Counted from the first letter of the stretch, positions 20,706 through 31,263 are shown. The stretch is 64,000 bases of DNA from Gammaproteobacteria bacterium (GCA_024235135.1 JACKMZ010000007.1:124001-188000); one strand, 5' to 3'. Numbers and translations: made by a program. The notes: generated by a model from the letters alone, not told the origin.

Positions 20706-21308
20706 ATGTCAAAATCAATGACCACGCAACTTTCGGAAAATGTCATGGAAGAGCAACAGGAGGCTTCCTACCTGGACAGACGTGGGTTTTTAAGGTTAGC
20801 GGCTTTTGCATTGGGAGGACTAGCAGTATCACCTGGCTTGGCTCGCGCCATGACCTTCAAGGAAAGACAATTGAATTTCTATGCGCCCAGCACCGGCGAA
20901 ACTGTACGCGCCGTTTATTGGGCTCCTCGTCAGGGCTATGTTCGCGATTCGTTGAGGGAAATCAGCTGGGCACTGCGTGATCATCACAATGATCAGTTCA
21001 AGTTGTTTGATACCCATCTGCTGGATCAGCTATATGCCATCCAATTGGCGATGGATTACAAGGGACCGTTTCACATCATCTGCGGCTATCGTTCACCCAG
21101 CACCAATGCCATGCTACGCAAACGCAGCAGTCAGGTAGCCAAAAACAGCTATCACATGCGCGCCATGGCGGCGGACATCCGCATGCCGGGCCGTAGTACG
21201 GCGGATTTGCGGCGGGCGGCGCTTTCCCTGCAAGCCGGAGGCGTCGGCTATTATCCTCGGTCGAATTTCATACACGTCGATACCGGACCGTTGCGCACGT
21301 GGAGCTAG
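20706..21308 (+). CDS. Tat-exported DUF882/M15-type murein peptidase (MepK/YcbK-like)
   Basis: 200 residues from the ATG preceded by GGGAGAG seven bases upstream; the longer in-frame extension has no support. The N-terminus carries a twin-arginine signal (DRRGFLRLAA, Arg25-Arg26), followed by a hydrophobic stretch ending in LARA. The catalytic zinc set of the YcbK family is present as H150 and D157 (SYHMRAMAADIRM) and H190 (FIHVDTG). E. coli MepK cuts 3-3 peptidoglycan cross-links in the periplasm. It is divergent from the rRNA unit. Confidence 0.9.
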   Translation: MSKSMTTQLSENVMEEQQEASYLDRRGFLRLAAFALGGLAVSPGLARAMTFKERQLNFYAPSTGETVRAVYWAPRQGYVRDSLREISWALRDHHNDQFKLFDTHLLDQLYAIQLAMDYKGPFHIICGYRSPSTNAMLRKRSSQVAKNSYHMRAMAADIRMPGRSTADLRRAALSLQAGGVGYYPRSNFIHVDTGPLRTWS

Positions 21309-21343
21309 GGCTCCATCGGTATGTTGAGTCGGTGCAGGCTTTT

Positions 21344-23644
21344 CTAGGATTCCGGTTCCAGACGGTCCTGCACCTGCTTGCCAAAACCGTGGCGTAATCT
21401 CAGATCCCGCTGCGGGATCGGTATTTCAATATCATGCTTGCGTAGAGCGCTTTCGATTTCCCACATGTAGGCGGCGCGCACGGCGCCGGGCCGTTTGACG
21501 GCCCTGGGAGTCACCCACACGACCAGTTCGAAATTCAATCCACTGTCGCCGAAGCTAGTCAGCCACACGCCCGGATTCTTACCTGGGACGCCATACAATG
21601 TGTGCGGTAGCTTCTCGGCCGCTTCCAGACCCGCTTGCCGGACCAATTCTTTGTCAGTTCCGTAAGCCACTTTGAAGGGAAGGTGTATACGGCAATACCC
21701 TTCCGCCAGGGTCCAGTTAGTGACCATGCCACTCATGAATTCCGAATTTGGAACGACAATATCAATGTTGTCGTTGGTATTGATGACGGTGCTACGCACA
21801 TTGATTTCCCGCACCTCACCGGCAATTCCTGAATTCAACTCAACGAAATCTCCAATTTTCAACGTGCGTTCGAACAGCAGGATCAGGCCGGAGACAAAAT
21901 TATTGACGATGGATTGCAGACCAAAGCCGATGCCGATAGCAATGGCTCCGGCCACCAGGGCAAAATTCGTGAAGTCCACGCCGATGGATGATAAGCCGAC
22001 CAAAAAGCCTATCAGAATCAAAATATAATGAGAGAGACGCCCAACGGTGTAAAAGGCCGGTTGGTTAGCACCCTCACGGCGTTCTCCAAGTCGCTTCAAA
22101 GCCCGACGCAACCAATAGGATACCCACCAGGCAATTGTCAGTATCAGCACGACGCGCAATAATCCCAGGCTGGTCACTGGTGTATCGCCGACTCGGAACA
22201 GGCTGGCGCTCACCCATTCGGCGGTTTCATCCCAAGCGTATTGAATCGCCAGACGCAACCGTACCCAACGGTCACGCAGGAATCCTTCCCGGTGCGCCAA
22301 CTGCTCGTCCACCAACTGAATAACCAAGGTGGCCTGGATGGTCCCATCCCGCAAACGCAATAAGGCGACCAAGGTTTCCTGGGCCAGTCGCAGGCGGTCT
22401 TCGTTAATGAGCTTGGTAGCCGCGGCGACTTGCGTACCTGCATCACCACCATTCGTTACGGGCGCCGCCGAGGGTTGCTCAGCAAGCGAACCTCCCGCAC
22501 GTTGCCGTTCCCGCATACTGTTGTCCGTCCAATCGCCAATCTGCTGACGAATGCTGGCAAGTCGCGTGCTCCATTCGGCCAATTGCTCGCGTAAACCCCG
22601 CGTATCGACATCCTGGGTGTCCAGCAGTAACACCACAAGGTTTTTTTGCGCCTCCAACTTGAGCAAGTCGACCATAGCAATCGCTTCCATGACCGATGCC
22701 TGTATCACCCGTTGTTGTCGATAGCGCGCCGTGACACGGTCTTCCAGACTGTCACCGACGACTCCCAAGGCACGAGACTGCTCATTAATAAAGCGTTCTT
22801 GAGCCTTGGCCAGATCCAGGCGGGCTTGTTCTATGGAGGTATTGAGTTTGATCCGGTCGATCCGATCCGCAATCAGACGCTGGGCCGCTATGGTCTGTTC
22901 ATCGGTCAATTGCTGAATCAGGGTCTGATTGTTTAGAAGCGCCGCTTTGCGTATCCGTAACCGCTCTTGCGTAACGGCCAGCCCCGAGCGTTCCGCCATA
23001 ATCTCCAACCCTTTCAACACTCTGCTGGGATCGCTTGTGGCCAAGCCTAAATAAGCGGCGAGCAGGGTATCGATACGCCGGTTGATGGTCCGAAGATTTC
23101 TTTCCGTAGCCGCGATATCGTCCTGTTCTGCTTGAACATCCTCCTGGGCGGTACGCAGTCGCTGGGCAATATCCAGGAAAGAAGCCAGAGTGTATTGCTC
23201 TTGGTAAGCTGGCGGTGGAGGAGATTCTGGCGTGGGTTGCGCGCGTGCTTGGGGAAGCACACTCAGATTAGCGCGGATCAATTCAGTTAAGGGTTTGGCC
23301 GACTCAGCCGTATCGGCGGGCAATTCCTTCAACAGAGCATCCAATCTCGTCAGAGTAGTCTCGATTCGTTTCTGAAGTTCCTCGCCTTTAACGTCAAAAT
23401 ACCGCCACCAATCGGCTTGCAGATCAGTGGGTTCGGGAGCCGTAATGGATTGCAGACCGCTCAATTCCTTTTGCAGGACTTCCTGGACAAAAGGTATCTG
23501 GGCTGCGCTGATTGCGGTTGCTATAAAGAACAGCAAAACGCATAAAAACAGGCGACAGATGATGGCTGTCCGATCCCCGTTACCCAGGGAGGGAAAGTTT
23601 CTGAAGATTGCGCTTGAACGGAATGCGCCAATGATGCCTTTCAA
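21344..23644 (-). CDS. MscS/MscK-type mechanosensitive ion channel
   Basis: 766 residues. An N-terminal signal-like segment (about 30-48) is followed by a long helical, coiled-coil-rich periplasmic domain (about 60-460), a few membrane helices (about 490-600) and the MscS pore and beta domain (FALVAGAIAIGIGFGLQSIVNNFVSG, then ERTLKIGDFVEL). It should gate under membrane tension to release osmolytes. The frame begins with TTG, whose last two bases overlap the TGA of the SPOR gene, suggesting translational coupling. No ATG lies before the signal segment. Confidence 0.9.
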   Translation of the reverse strand: MKGIIGAFRSSAIFRNFPSLGNGDRTAIICRLFLCVLLFFIATAISAAQIPFVQEVLQKELSGLQSITAPEPTDLQADWWRYFDVKGEELQKRIETTLTRLDALLKELPADTAESAKPLTELIRANLSVLPQARAQPTPESPPPPAYQEQYTLASFLDIAQRLRTAQEDVQAEQDDIAATERNLRTINRRIDTLLAAYLGLATSDPSRVLKGLEIMAERSGLAVTQERLRIRKAALLNNQTLIQQLTDEQTIAAQRLIADRIDRIKLNTSIEQARLDLAKAQERFINEQSRALGVVGDSLEDRVTARYRQQRVIQASVMEAIAMVDLLKLEAQKNLVVLLLDTQDVDTRGLREQLAEWSTRLASIRQQIGDWTDNSMRERQRAGGSLAEQPSAAPVTNGGDAGTQVAAATKLINEDRLRLAQETLVALLRLRDGTIQATLVIQLVDEQLAHREGFLRDRWVRLRLAIQYAWDETAEWVSASLFRVGDTPVTSLGLLRVVLILTIAWWVSYWLRRALKRLGERREGANQPAFYTVGRLSHYILILIGFLVGLSSIGVDFTNFALVAGAIAIGIGFGLQSIVNNFVSGLILLFERTLKIGDFVELNSGIAGEVREINVRSTVINTNDNIDIVVPNSEFMSGMVTNWTLAEGYCRIHLPFKVAYGTDKELVRQAGLEAAEKLPHTLYGVPGKNPGVWLTSFGDSGLNFELVVWVTPRAVKRPGAVRAAYMWEIESALRKHDIEIPIPQRDLRLRHGFGKQVQDRLEPES

Positions 23645-24366
23645 CGCGTTTTGATGGCGATGGATTGAATGTTGTTTTGTTGAAGACGCCGACGCACTTG
23701 CTCGACCTGTTCGGCTCCGCTGATCGGCCCGATGCGCACGCGATGGAGAGAGGCCCTGCCGGCTTCGACTTGAGTTTCAATATAGGCGTTGACACCTAAA
23801 AATGCGATCGATGCCTTCAACTGATCGGCATCCTTCTGATCGCGGTAGGAACCGACCTGGATAACGTAGTGATTTGGGGAGGGAGTCTGTGCAACAGCAA
23901 CGGCAGGGGCAGATGAGATCACCAACGATGGCGGATCGGCGCCACTGTTTTGCCGGGCCTCGGGCTGGGCGGGTTGGTCTGGAGCAGCGACCCGGTTGCC
24001 TGGATTCGAACCGGTATTGGCCAGCAGTCGTGTCACAGCTTGCTGAGCGTCACTGCGTTTCGGCTCTTCGCCAACATGGAGCTGCCGTTCCGGTAATAGT
24101 TGATAGAACTCGTATTTCGGCTTGGGTCGCGTGCTTGGGGTGCTGGCTGGCGACATCGTCGCCGCCGGTGTTTGCGATCCCAAGTTCGAGGGTTGCGAAA
24201 CCGGCGCGGCATACTCGTGATCTCCCGGAGCATGACTGCTGATATACGCCAGCAAACTGCCAAACGCGCCCACTAACATGAGGGTAATGACGAGCAAACC
24301 GTAGAAACGTGCCTGTCGCCGCTTGTTTCCAGCCGCGTCTGGCTTGTAGTCAGGCTTGATGCTCAC
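23641..24366 (-). CDS. SPOR domain protein (FtsN-like)
   Basis: 241 residues starting with GTG that overlaps the argS stop codon. The layout is a short basic cytoplasmic segment, one membrane helix (about 22-43), a Pro/Ser/Ala-rich periplasmic linker, and a C-terminal SPOR domain (about 165-238: NHYVIQVGSYRDQKDADQLK). SPOR domains bind denuded peptidoglycan at the division septum. The argS-SPOR order is common in gammaproteobacteria and occurs with FtsN-like proteins. Confidence 0.9.
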   Translation of the reverse strand: MSIKPDYKPDAAGNKRRQARFYGLLVITLMLVGAFGSLLAYISSHAPGDHEYAAPVSQPSNLGSQTPAATMSPASTPSTRPKPKYEFYQLLPERQLHVGEEPKRSDAQQAVTRLLANTGSNPGNRVAAPDQPAQPEARQNSGADPPSLVISSAPAVAVAQTPSPNHYVIQVGSYRDQKDADQLKASIAFLGVNAYIETQVEAGRASLHRVRIGPISGAEQVEQVRRRLQQNNIQSIAIKTR

Positions 24367-26123
24367 ATAACCTCCGGGGCGGTGACGCCCAACAAAGCCA
24401 AGCCGTTACGGATGACCTGCCGTACGGCCAAACTGAGGACTAGACGCGCCGACCGCAAATCGGCTTCGTCGACCAGGACGCGATGTTCGTTGTAATACAC
24501 ATGGAAAGCTGTGGCCAAATCCCGCAGGTATTGCGCTAATTGATGGGGCTCCTGGTTCAATGCCGCACTCTCCACGCATTCGGGATAACGCGACAGCGCG
24601 ACCAGCAACGTCTCTTCATGAGTCTCCGTCAATAAAGCGAGATGATCCAGTCCTTGAGCGGTTTCACAGGACAGGCCCTTTTCGGCGAGTTTGCCCAGCA
24701 CACTGCAAACGCGCGCATGCGCGTATTGAATATAGTAAACGGGGTTGTCTTTGGATTGGGTCTTGGCCAGATCCAAATCGAAATCCAGATGCTGTTCGCT
24801 TTTGCGCATCACATAAAAAAACCGCGCGGCATCGTTGCCCACTTCCTGACGCAGATCACGCAGGGTGACAAATTCTCCCGAACGCGTCGACATTTGCGCG
24901 CGCACTCCCTGGCGATAAAGAATGGCGAACTGCACCAGCAACACATCCAGCTTGGTCGGATCGACGCCAACCGCCTGCAGTGCCGCCTTCACCCGCGGAA
25001 TGTAACCGTGATGATCGGCTCCCCAGATATCGATCACCCGTTCGAAACCGCGTTCGAATTTTTCGAGATGATAGGCGATGTCCGAAGCAAAATACGTCGT
25101 TTGGCCATTTTCCCTTTGGATCACACGATCCTTTTCGTCTCCGAAGGCACTGGAGCGAAACCATAACGCGCCATCCTGTTCATGGACGTACCCGGATTGG
25201 CGCAATTGCTCGATCGCTTTGTTGACCGCGCCGCTTTCCAGCAGCCCCCGTTCCGAATACCACTTGTCGTATTGCACGCCGAATTCGCTTAGATCGGCGC
25301 GAATATCATCCAGAATCGTATTCAGTCCCAATTCAAACACGTAGCGGTAGCGGTTGTCGCCCAATAAATTCTTGGCGCGCTCGATCAAAGCATCGATATA
25401 GATTTCCTTATTCCCGCCCTGCGGTTCATCGGGTGGCAGATGAGCTAAAACTTCCGCAAAGTCAATCGCGTACGCCTCCCCATGCTCGGCGAACAGGAGG
25501 GAAGCGATAGCCCGCACGTACGCCCCTTTGTAACCGTTGGTCGGAAAGGTAATGGGGACTCCGCACAGTTCCAGATATCGCAACCAGACGCTGGCGGCCA
25601 AAATATGCATCTGGCGGCCCGCGTCGTTGACGTAATATTCTCGGTGCACACGGTAGCCAACAGCTTCCAGAAGATTGGCCACCGTTGCCCCGAAGGCCGC
25701 GCCCCGACCATGCCCCACATGGAGCGGTCCGGTGGGATTGGCCGAGACGAACTCGACCTGAACGCTCTGCCCGGCCCCCTGTTGGCTACGCCCGAACGCC
25801 TCGCCCTGCGCCAGAATCTCCCGCACGACTTGATGATACGCGGTGGAGCGAAGAAAAAAGTTGATGAACCCCGGTCCCGCGATCTCGACACGTTGAACGC
25901 TGTCTGATGGCGGTAAAGCAGTGATGACCGACTGCGCCAAATCGCGGGGTTTGCAACGCGCGGTTTTGGCGAGCGCCAGGGCAATCGATGACGCGAAATC
26001 GCCGTGCGCCCGGTCACGGGTACGCTCCACGGGTATATCCGATGGCGGTGCGATGGCCAGTTGTTGTGTCCGATGCAAATGTTGCAGGGCCTGTGTCAAC
26101 AAGTGCTGCAGGTGATTCTTCAA
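24363..26123 (-). CDS. argS: Arginyl-tRNA synthetase
   Basis: 586 residues. The class I signature is ANPTGPLHVGHGRGAAFG, and the second signature is represented by GVRAQMSTRSGEFV. The C-terminal DALR anticodon-binding domain covers about 455-586. The start is TTG: no ATG exists nearby, and the N-terminal alignment with ArgS supports the TTG. It overlaps the SPOR gene downstream by four bases. Confidence 0.96.
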   Translation of the reverse strand: MKNHLQHLLTQALQHLHRTQQLAIAPPSDIPVERTRDRAHGDFASSIALALAKTARCKPRDLAQSVITALPPSDSVQRVEIAGPGFINFFLRSTAYHQVVREILAQGEAFGRSQQGAGQSVQVEFVSANPTGPLHVGHGRGAAFGATVANLLEAVGYRVHREYYVNDAGRQMHILAASVWLRYLELCGVPITFPTNGYKGAYVRAIASLLFAEHGEAYAIDFAEVLAHLPPDEPQGGNKEIYIDALIERAKNLLGDNRYRYVFELGLNTILDDIRADLSEFGVQYDKWYSERGLLESGAVNKAIEQLRQSGYVHEQDGALWFRSSAFGDEKDRVIQRENGQTTYFASDIAYHLEKFERGFERVIDIWGADHHGYIPRVKAALQAVGVDPTKLDVLLVQFAILYRQGVRAQMSTRSGEFVTLRDLRQEVGNDAARFFYVMRKSEQHLDFDLDLAKTQSKDNPVYYIQYAHARVCSVLGKLAEKGLSCETAQGLDHLALLTETHEETLLVALSRYPECVESAALNQEPHQLAQYLRDLATAFHVYYNEHRVLVDEADLRSARLVLSLAVRQVIRNGLALLGVTAPEVM

Positions 26124-26243
26124 GCGTTAGTCCCAAAACGGTGGTAGAAAGGAATGAAGCGTCATTGTAACGCAAGCGCCGAGTGTCCCAGAATCCTGTA
26201 TCAATACGCAACCGGCGCTTCCCACGCCTGATCGGCGTTATGG

Positions 26244-28448
26244 TTAAAAAAGGTCCTGTGGATCGACATCCAGGGACCAACGAACCTTGCGGGTCGCTTT
26301 CAGCGTCACCAAACGCCCCACCCATTGGTCGAGGAAACGATGCAAACGGCCCCGCTGATCCGTCTGCACTAGCAGTTGTGATCGATAGCGGCCGGCTCGG
26401 CGCTCCATGGGCGCGGGTACAGGACCGTACAGTTCGATGCCGTCCGCCAAGGTGGCGGCCAGTTGCCGCGCTTCGTCGAGAAAAGCATGGGGCGCCTCAC
26501 GGGACACGGCTTCGGCCCGCAACAAAGCTTGCCAGGTATAGGGCGGCAACAAAGCCTGTCGGCGTTCGCCCAATGCCGCTGTCGCAAACGCAGCATAGCC
26601 TTCACTGATCAGCACCCTCAACAAAGGATGTTGGGGATGATGGGTCTGAATCACCACGCTGCCCAGCTTATCGGCCCGACCGGCCCGACCCGCGACCTGC
26701 ACGATCAGTTGCGCCATGCGCTCGCCAGCGCGGAAATCGGCGCCAAACAATCCCTGATCGCCATCCACGATGCCTACCAGGGTCACGTTGGGAAAATGGT
26801 GACCCTTGGCCAGCATCTGTGTGCCAATCAAAATTCGGCGTTGGCCTTGTTGGATATCATTGAGCAACTGTTGCAGGCTGCCCTTGCGCCGTGTGCTGTC
26901 GCGATCGATACGGGCAATGCCCAAGTCGGGAAAAACGCGCTTGAGCGCCTGTTCGATCCGCTCCGTACCCTGTCCCAAGGCCCGTAGATCGACACTACCG
27001 CAAGCAGGACAGGAAACTTCGATGGATTGTTCCAAACCGCAGTGATGGCAGATCATCCGCCGTTTTTTCCAATGCACCGTCAGGTGGGCGTCACAACGCC
27101 GGCATTGACTCAACCAACCACATTCATGGCAGATCAAGGTGGGTGCAAAACCCCGCCGATTGAGAAACAGCATCACCTGCCCATCCGGTTGCGCCAGGTG
27201 AGCCTGCAGACGCTCGATTAGCGGCGTGGACAACCCTTCATCCAGCGTCTGGTGACGCACATCGAGCACTTCGATACTCGGTTCCTGGGAAGAGCCGACC
27301 CGCGACGGCAGACGCAAGTGCCGATAGCGCCCGTTATGGACGTTATAAAGACTTTCCAAGGCCGGAGTGGCCGATCCCAATACGATGGGAACGGACGCCT
27401 GACGCGCGCGGACGATGGCCAAGTCACGGGCGTGGTAGCGAAACCCTTCCTGCTGTTTGAACGAGGTATCGTGTTCTTCGTCAATGATGATCACGCCGGG
27501 ATTGCACAGCGGTGTGAACACCGCCGAACGGGTACCGATGACGACGGCGGCGCTCCCGTTTCTCGCGAGTTGCCAAGCCACCAGCCGCTCTTTGTTGCTG
27601 AGCGCGGAATGAAGAACTGCAAGACGAACGTTCAAGCGTTCCTGGAAACGGGCCAGCAACTGGGGAGTCAGGCCGATTTCCGGCACCAGAATCAGTGCTT
27701 GGCGACCCCTCGCCAATACCGTTTGCACGATACGCAAATACACTTCGGTCTTGCCGCTGCCGGTGACGCCATCCAGAAGAAATGCCTGAAAACCATCCAA
27801 CGCTTGGTCGATGGCCGCAACCGCTTCCCGCTGGTCCAAATTCAACGACAAAGGCGCCTCGCACACCCGGTCGATCGACGGCGCATCGCCCAGAGTTTCT
27901 ATCCACCCCTTGCGCCAGAGAATCCGGAGATTTCTCTGATCGCCCACCACGTGTTGGCGCAACTGCTGGATCGTCATGCCCGACGGCCGTTCGGCCAGGA
28001 TCTCCAACAATTGACGTTGGCGCGATGCCCGCCGGGGCTCGCCTTCGGCGTATAAGGCCAACCCAGCGGCGGTGATGCGCCACCCCATTACAGTGGAATG
28101 ACCCGACGCGTGGCCCTGGCGCAACAGAATGGGCAGCACCGTGGCGAAGACCTCGCCGGGCGGATGATGGTAATAACGCTGCCCCCATTCGGCCAAGTCC
28201 ATCAGATCGGGTGGGATCAAGGGCTCGTCATCGAGGATCTCCAGAGCCGGACGAAGCTTTTCAGGGGGCAGCGCACTCTCTTCGAGGACTTCCAAGAGCA
28301 AGCCAACCTGGAAACGACGACCGAAAGGCACTCGAACCCGAACGCCGGGTTGCAGCCGACGATAAGGCGGGCAGTCCAGTGGCGGCAGATAGTCGAAACT
28401 CTGGTACAAGGGGGAAGGAACGGCAATCCTGAGAATACGTCGGTCCAT
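26244..28448 (-). CDS. priA: Primosomal protein N' (PriA helicase)
   Basis: About 734 residues from the ATG (a GTG three codons upstream is possible; neither has a ribosome site). It is a 3'-5' superfamily 2 helicase that restarts stalled replication forks. Visible are the DNA-binding N-terminus (RIAVPSPLYQSFDYLPP), Walker A GVTGSGKTEVYLR, DEEHD box, the paired-cysteine zinc region (ICHECGWLSQCRRCDAH and ICHHCG), and the motif VAGRAGRADK. It lies downstream of an alpha/beta hydrolase gene on the same strand. Confidence 0.96.
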   Translation of the reverse strand: MDRRILRIAVPSPLYQSFDYLPPLDCPPYRRLQPGVRVRVPFGRRFQVGLLLEVLEESALPPEKLRPALEILDDEPLIPPDLMDLAEWGQRYYHHPPGEVFATVLPILLRQGHASGHSTVMGWRITAAGLALYAEGEPRRASRQRQLLEILAERPSGMTIQQLRQHVVGDQRNLRILWRKGWIETLGDAPSIDRVCEAPLSLNLDQREAVAAIDQALDGFQAFLLDGVTGSGKTEVYLRIVQTVLARGRQALILVPEIGLTPQLLARFQERLNVRLAVLHSALSNKERLVAWQLARNGSAAVVIGTRSAVFTPLCNPGVIIIDEEHDTSFKQQEGFRYHARDLAIVRARQASVPIVLGSATPALESLYNVHNGRYRHLRLPSRVGSSQEPSIEVLDVRHQTLDEGLSTPLIERLQAHLAQPDGQVMLFLNRRGFAPTLICHECGWLSQCRRCDAHLTVHWKKRRMICHHCGLEQSIEVSCPACGSVDLRALGQGTERIEQALKRVFPDLGIARIDRDSTRRKGSLQQLLNDIQQGQRRILIGTQMLAKGHHFPNVTLVGIVDGDQGLFGADFRAGERMAQLIVQVAGRAGRADKLGSVVIQTHHPQHPLLRVLISEGYAAFATAALGERRQALLPPYTWQALLRAEAVSREAPHAFLDEARQLAATLADGIELYGPVPAPMERRAGRYRSQLLVQTDQRGRLHRFLDQWVGRLVTLKATRKVRWSLDVDPQDLF

Positions 28449-28475
28449 GGCGGTCACGATGGGAAACCGTAAGGT

Positions 28476-29216
28476 TCAAGCCCTGCGCTGAATAAATCGA
28501 GTGATTTCCAGGGAGAAACAATTGGCGCGCCACGTGTTGGTTGCCGTCACATGACTAGCATTGGGCAACACCCACAGGCTGGCATCGGGAATGGTGCGAA
28601 ACATCTCCATGGCATGGTCGAGGGGAACGAGCGGATCGCGGTCCCCCACGGCGATCAGCGTAGACGCCTGCACCTTCGCCAACACACTGAGGTCGTGCGC
28701 ATGATCGGTCGTTGCCGGGTCCATGGCCTGAGCGACCCGGCCCAACACGATTTTCCAGGCTTCCGGTCCGCCCTGGGGTTTATGGAGGTTACTCAACCAC
28801 CCCTGCAATCCCAATCCTCGCCAGTACTCGGGATCGGACAGGGTACGTATACCGTCGTTGGTATGGCTGTTTTTACGATATCCGACTCGAAACAGCACTA
28901 ATTTCTTGAGGCGCTGAGGGTCATTGACGGCCAGCCACAAGGCCACCGCCCCTCCCATGGATGAACCCACAAAATGAGCCTGCGCGATGTCCAGGCGATC
29001 CATCAGCTTGACGACTTCCCGACCGATATCGCCAATCGCCAAGCGGTCCGCCACCATCGGAGAATTGCCATGGCCGAGCTGATCGGGCGCCACCACGCGG
29101 AAGCGTTGGGCCAAGGCAGCCATCTGAGGGTCCCACTCACGACCGCTCATACCGCCGCTATGCAGCAAAATCAGCGCCTCGCCCTGGCCCGCCTCGGTGT
29201 AGTGCAGTATGCTCAT
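28476..29216 (-). CDS. Alpha/beta hydrolase
   Basis: 246 residues from the ATG preceded by AAAGG; an upstream extension has no family support. It has the alpha/beta-hydrolase fold: oxyanion segment LLHSGGMSGREWD, nucleophile elbow GSSMGGAVALW (Ser about 94), acid in GDRDPLVPLDHA and C-terminal His in NASHVT. The catalytic triad is complete. The substrate cannot be read from sequence. A second hydrolase gene lies divergently upstream. Confidence 0.88.
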   Translation of the reverse strand: MSILHYTEAGQGEALILLHSGGMSGREWDPQMAALAQRFRVVAPDQLGHGNSPMVADRLAIGDIGREVVKLMDRLDIAQAHFVGSSMGGAVALWLAVNDPQRLKKLVLFRVGYRKNSHTNDGIRTLSDPEYWRGLGLQGWLSNLHKPQGGPEAWKIVLGRVAQAMDPATTDHAHDLSVLAKVQASTLIAVGDRDPLVPLDHAMEMFRTIPDASLWVLPNASHVTATNTWRANCFSLEITRFIQRRA

Positions 29217-29367
29217 AACATTGGCCTTTGCATGAAGAAAGTGAAAAGGGGTGTGATTATAACGTCCGTCGATCCTGGCCACGGCGAAATCCGCTGGCCG
29301 ATCGCCCTGTTCCTACTATGCTCTCGCAAACGCTGTACCGGTTAGAATAACGAGAAGGATGTCTATC

Positions 29368-30216
29368 ATGGCCATGACCCGCCATTATCTTTGGGGTTTG
29401 GGACCCCATGGCTTTCACCGCATTCACTACACTGCCTGGGGCGATCCGGACAACCCCCGGGTGCTGATCTGCGTCCACGGCCTGACGCGCAACGCGCGGG
29501 ATTTCGATTTCTTCGCAGCGGCTCTGGCCAACGATTACCGAATCCTCTGCGTCGATGCGCCAGGCCGTGGGCATAGCGATTGGTTCACCCACAAGGAAGA
29601 CTACAGTTATCCGGTGTATGCCGCGGACATGGCCGCCGTGATCGCGCGCAGCGGCGCCGAACAGGTCGATTGGGTGGGCACGTCCATGGGGGGGTTGATC
29701 GGCATGTCCCTGGCCATGCAACCCCACTCGCCGATCCGTAAGCTGGTCATGAACGATGTGGGTCCCTTTATTCCCAAGGAAGCCCTGGAACGCATCGCCG
29801 CCTACGTCGGCAAACCGTTGAGGTTCGCCGACCTGGACGAACTGGAGCGGTATCTGCGCATCATCGCCGCGCCCTTCGGGCCCGCGTCGGACGAGCAATG
29901 GCGGCACATGGCCCTACACAGTTCCCGTCAGACGGAGAACGGTAGTTATCAGTTCAGTTATGATCCCGGTATCGCCGAAGTTTTCCACACGGCTCTGGAA
30001 GACGTTGATCTCTGGGCGATGTGGGACGCGATACGTTGCCCGACGCTCGTGCTGCGCGGCGCCGACTCGGATGTGCTCACCCGCGCCGACGCCAAGGCGA
30101 TGACGCAGCGAGGCCCTCGCGCCCAACTGGTCGAGTTCGCCGGTGTTGGACATGCCCCTGGCCTAATGACCGACGATCAGATCGCCACGGTCAGAGACTG
30201 GCTGCTCGCCGATTGA
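29368..30216 (+). CDS. Alpha/beta hydrolase
   Basis: 282 residues from the ATG that follows GAGAAGGA by eight bases; an ATG nine bases upstream sits too close to that site. Fold marks are CVHGLTRNARDFD (oxyanion hole), VGTSMGGLIGMSLAM (nucleophile Ser about 109), GADSDVLTRADAK (acid) and GVGHAPGLM (His). The HGLTRNARDFD pattern is found in a widespread proteobacterial group of uncharacterised hydrolases. It is convergent with the DMT exporter gene. Confidence 0.88.
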   Translation: MAMTRHYLWGLGPHGFHRIHYTAWGDPDNPRVLICVHGLTRNARDFDFFAAALANDYRILCVDAPGRGHSDWFTHKEDYSYPVYAADMAAVIARSGAEQVDWVGTSMGGLIGMSLAMQPHSPIRKLVMNDVGPFIPKEALERIAAYVGKPLRFADLDELERYLRIIAAPFGPASDEQWRHMALHSSRQTENGSYQFSYDPGIAEVFHTALEDVDLWAMWDAIRCPTLVLRGADSDVLTRADAKAMTQRGPRAQLVEFAGVGHAPGLMTDDQIATVRDWLLAD

Positions 30217-30232
30217 TCGAGCCGCCGGCCCG

Positions 30233-31135
30233 CTAACGACGCATCAGCGTGGCCAGATAAATCCCCGTCGCGATCAAAACAATCCCGGCGATATGGAAGG
30301 TATAGAGGCGTTCGCCCAGAAAAATCATCGATTCAATGGCCCCGAAAGCCGGCATCAGATGCAAGAACTGCCCAGCCCGATTGGGACCGAGTTCCGCAAT
30401 GGCCCGGTTCCAGAATATGTAGGCGAGAATCGAGGGGAAAATAGCCACATACGCGATACTGGCCAAGGTGACGGGGCCGATGGCCAGTGTGGCGCCACGG
30501 GACAAATCCCACAGATACAGCAGCAATAGGATGGGAACACCGATGGCTATGGTGGTGGCCAAGAAAGCCAGGGGCGGCAGATCGGTCGGCCGCCAGCGTA
30601 AACAGACGGAATACAAGGCCCAACTCAACACCGCCATCAGCACCCAGAGATCCCCATGATTCAGCTGCAGACCGCGCAGCGTATGCCAGTCTCCCCGCGC
30701 CACGATCACCAACACACCGAGTAGGGAAACCGTAATGCCCAGCGCCTGCCAACGATTGATGCGCTGGCGCAGCAACAGAAATGACAAGGCCACGATGAGC
30801 ACCGGTGTGATGGATAGCATGATTACGGCGTTGGTGGCCATGGTGTGTTGCAGGCCCAGATAGGCGAAGGTGTTGAAATTGACCACCCCCAGTACACTCA
30901 GCAGCGTTAACGCCTTCCAGTGCTGGCGGATAACTGGCCAATGCGTCCGCAGTTGAGGGAGAGTGAAGGGCAGCAACAACACCAAGGCCGTAGCCCAACG
31001 CCAGAAAGACAGCGTCAGCGGCGTAAAGAGTTCGCGGACCGCGCGTCCCAGCACGAAATTACCCGACCAGAACAACATGGTCAGGACCAGCAGCAAGTAA
31101 GGTGAGTTCGGGAAGAATCGAACGATGGGACTCAT
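30233..31135 (-). CDS. EamA/DMT superfamily transporter
   Basis: 300 residues with about ten hydrophobic helices in two EamA repeats (about 15-145 and 160-297). The first repeat includes FWSGNFVLGRAV, the second WVLMAVLSWALYSVCLRW. Such proteins export amino acids, nucleosides or other metabolites across the inner membrane; the substrate is unknown. It is convergent with the hydrolase gene on its left. Confidence 0.9.
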   Translation of the reverse strand: MSPIVRFFPNSPYLLLVLTMLFWSGNFVLGRAVRELFTPLTLSFWRWATALVLLLPFTLPQLRTHWPVIRQHWKALTLLSVLGVVNFNTFAYLGLQHTMATNAVIMLSITPVLIVALSFLLLRQRINRWQALGITVSLLGVLVIVARGDWHTLRGLQLNHGDLWVLMAVLSWALYSVCLRWRPTDLPPLAFLATTIAIGVPILLLLYLWDLSRGATLAIGPVTLASIAYVAIFPSILAYIFWNRAIAELGPNRAGQFLHLMPAFGAIESMIFLGERLYTFHIAGIVLIATGIYLATLMRR

Positions 31136-31263
31136 GATGCGGCCATACGATGAGACTATAATTACAACACGTCAAGCACGACCAGGATGGTAGACCCGTG
31201 CTGGATTCTATCCCGGCCCCAAGCTTTACGTCCCTCCCGTTGTCACCACCGAGGTGCTTAGCG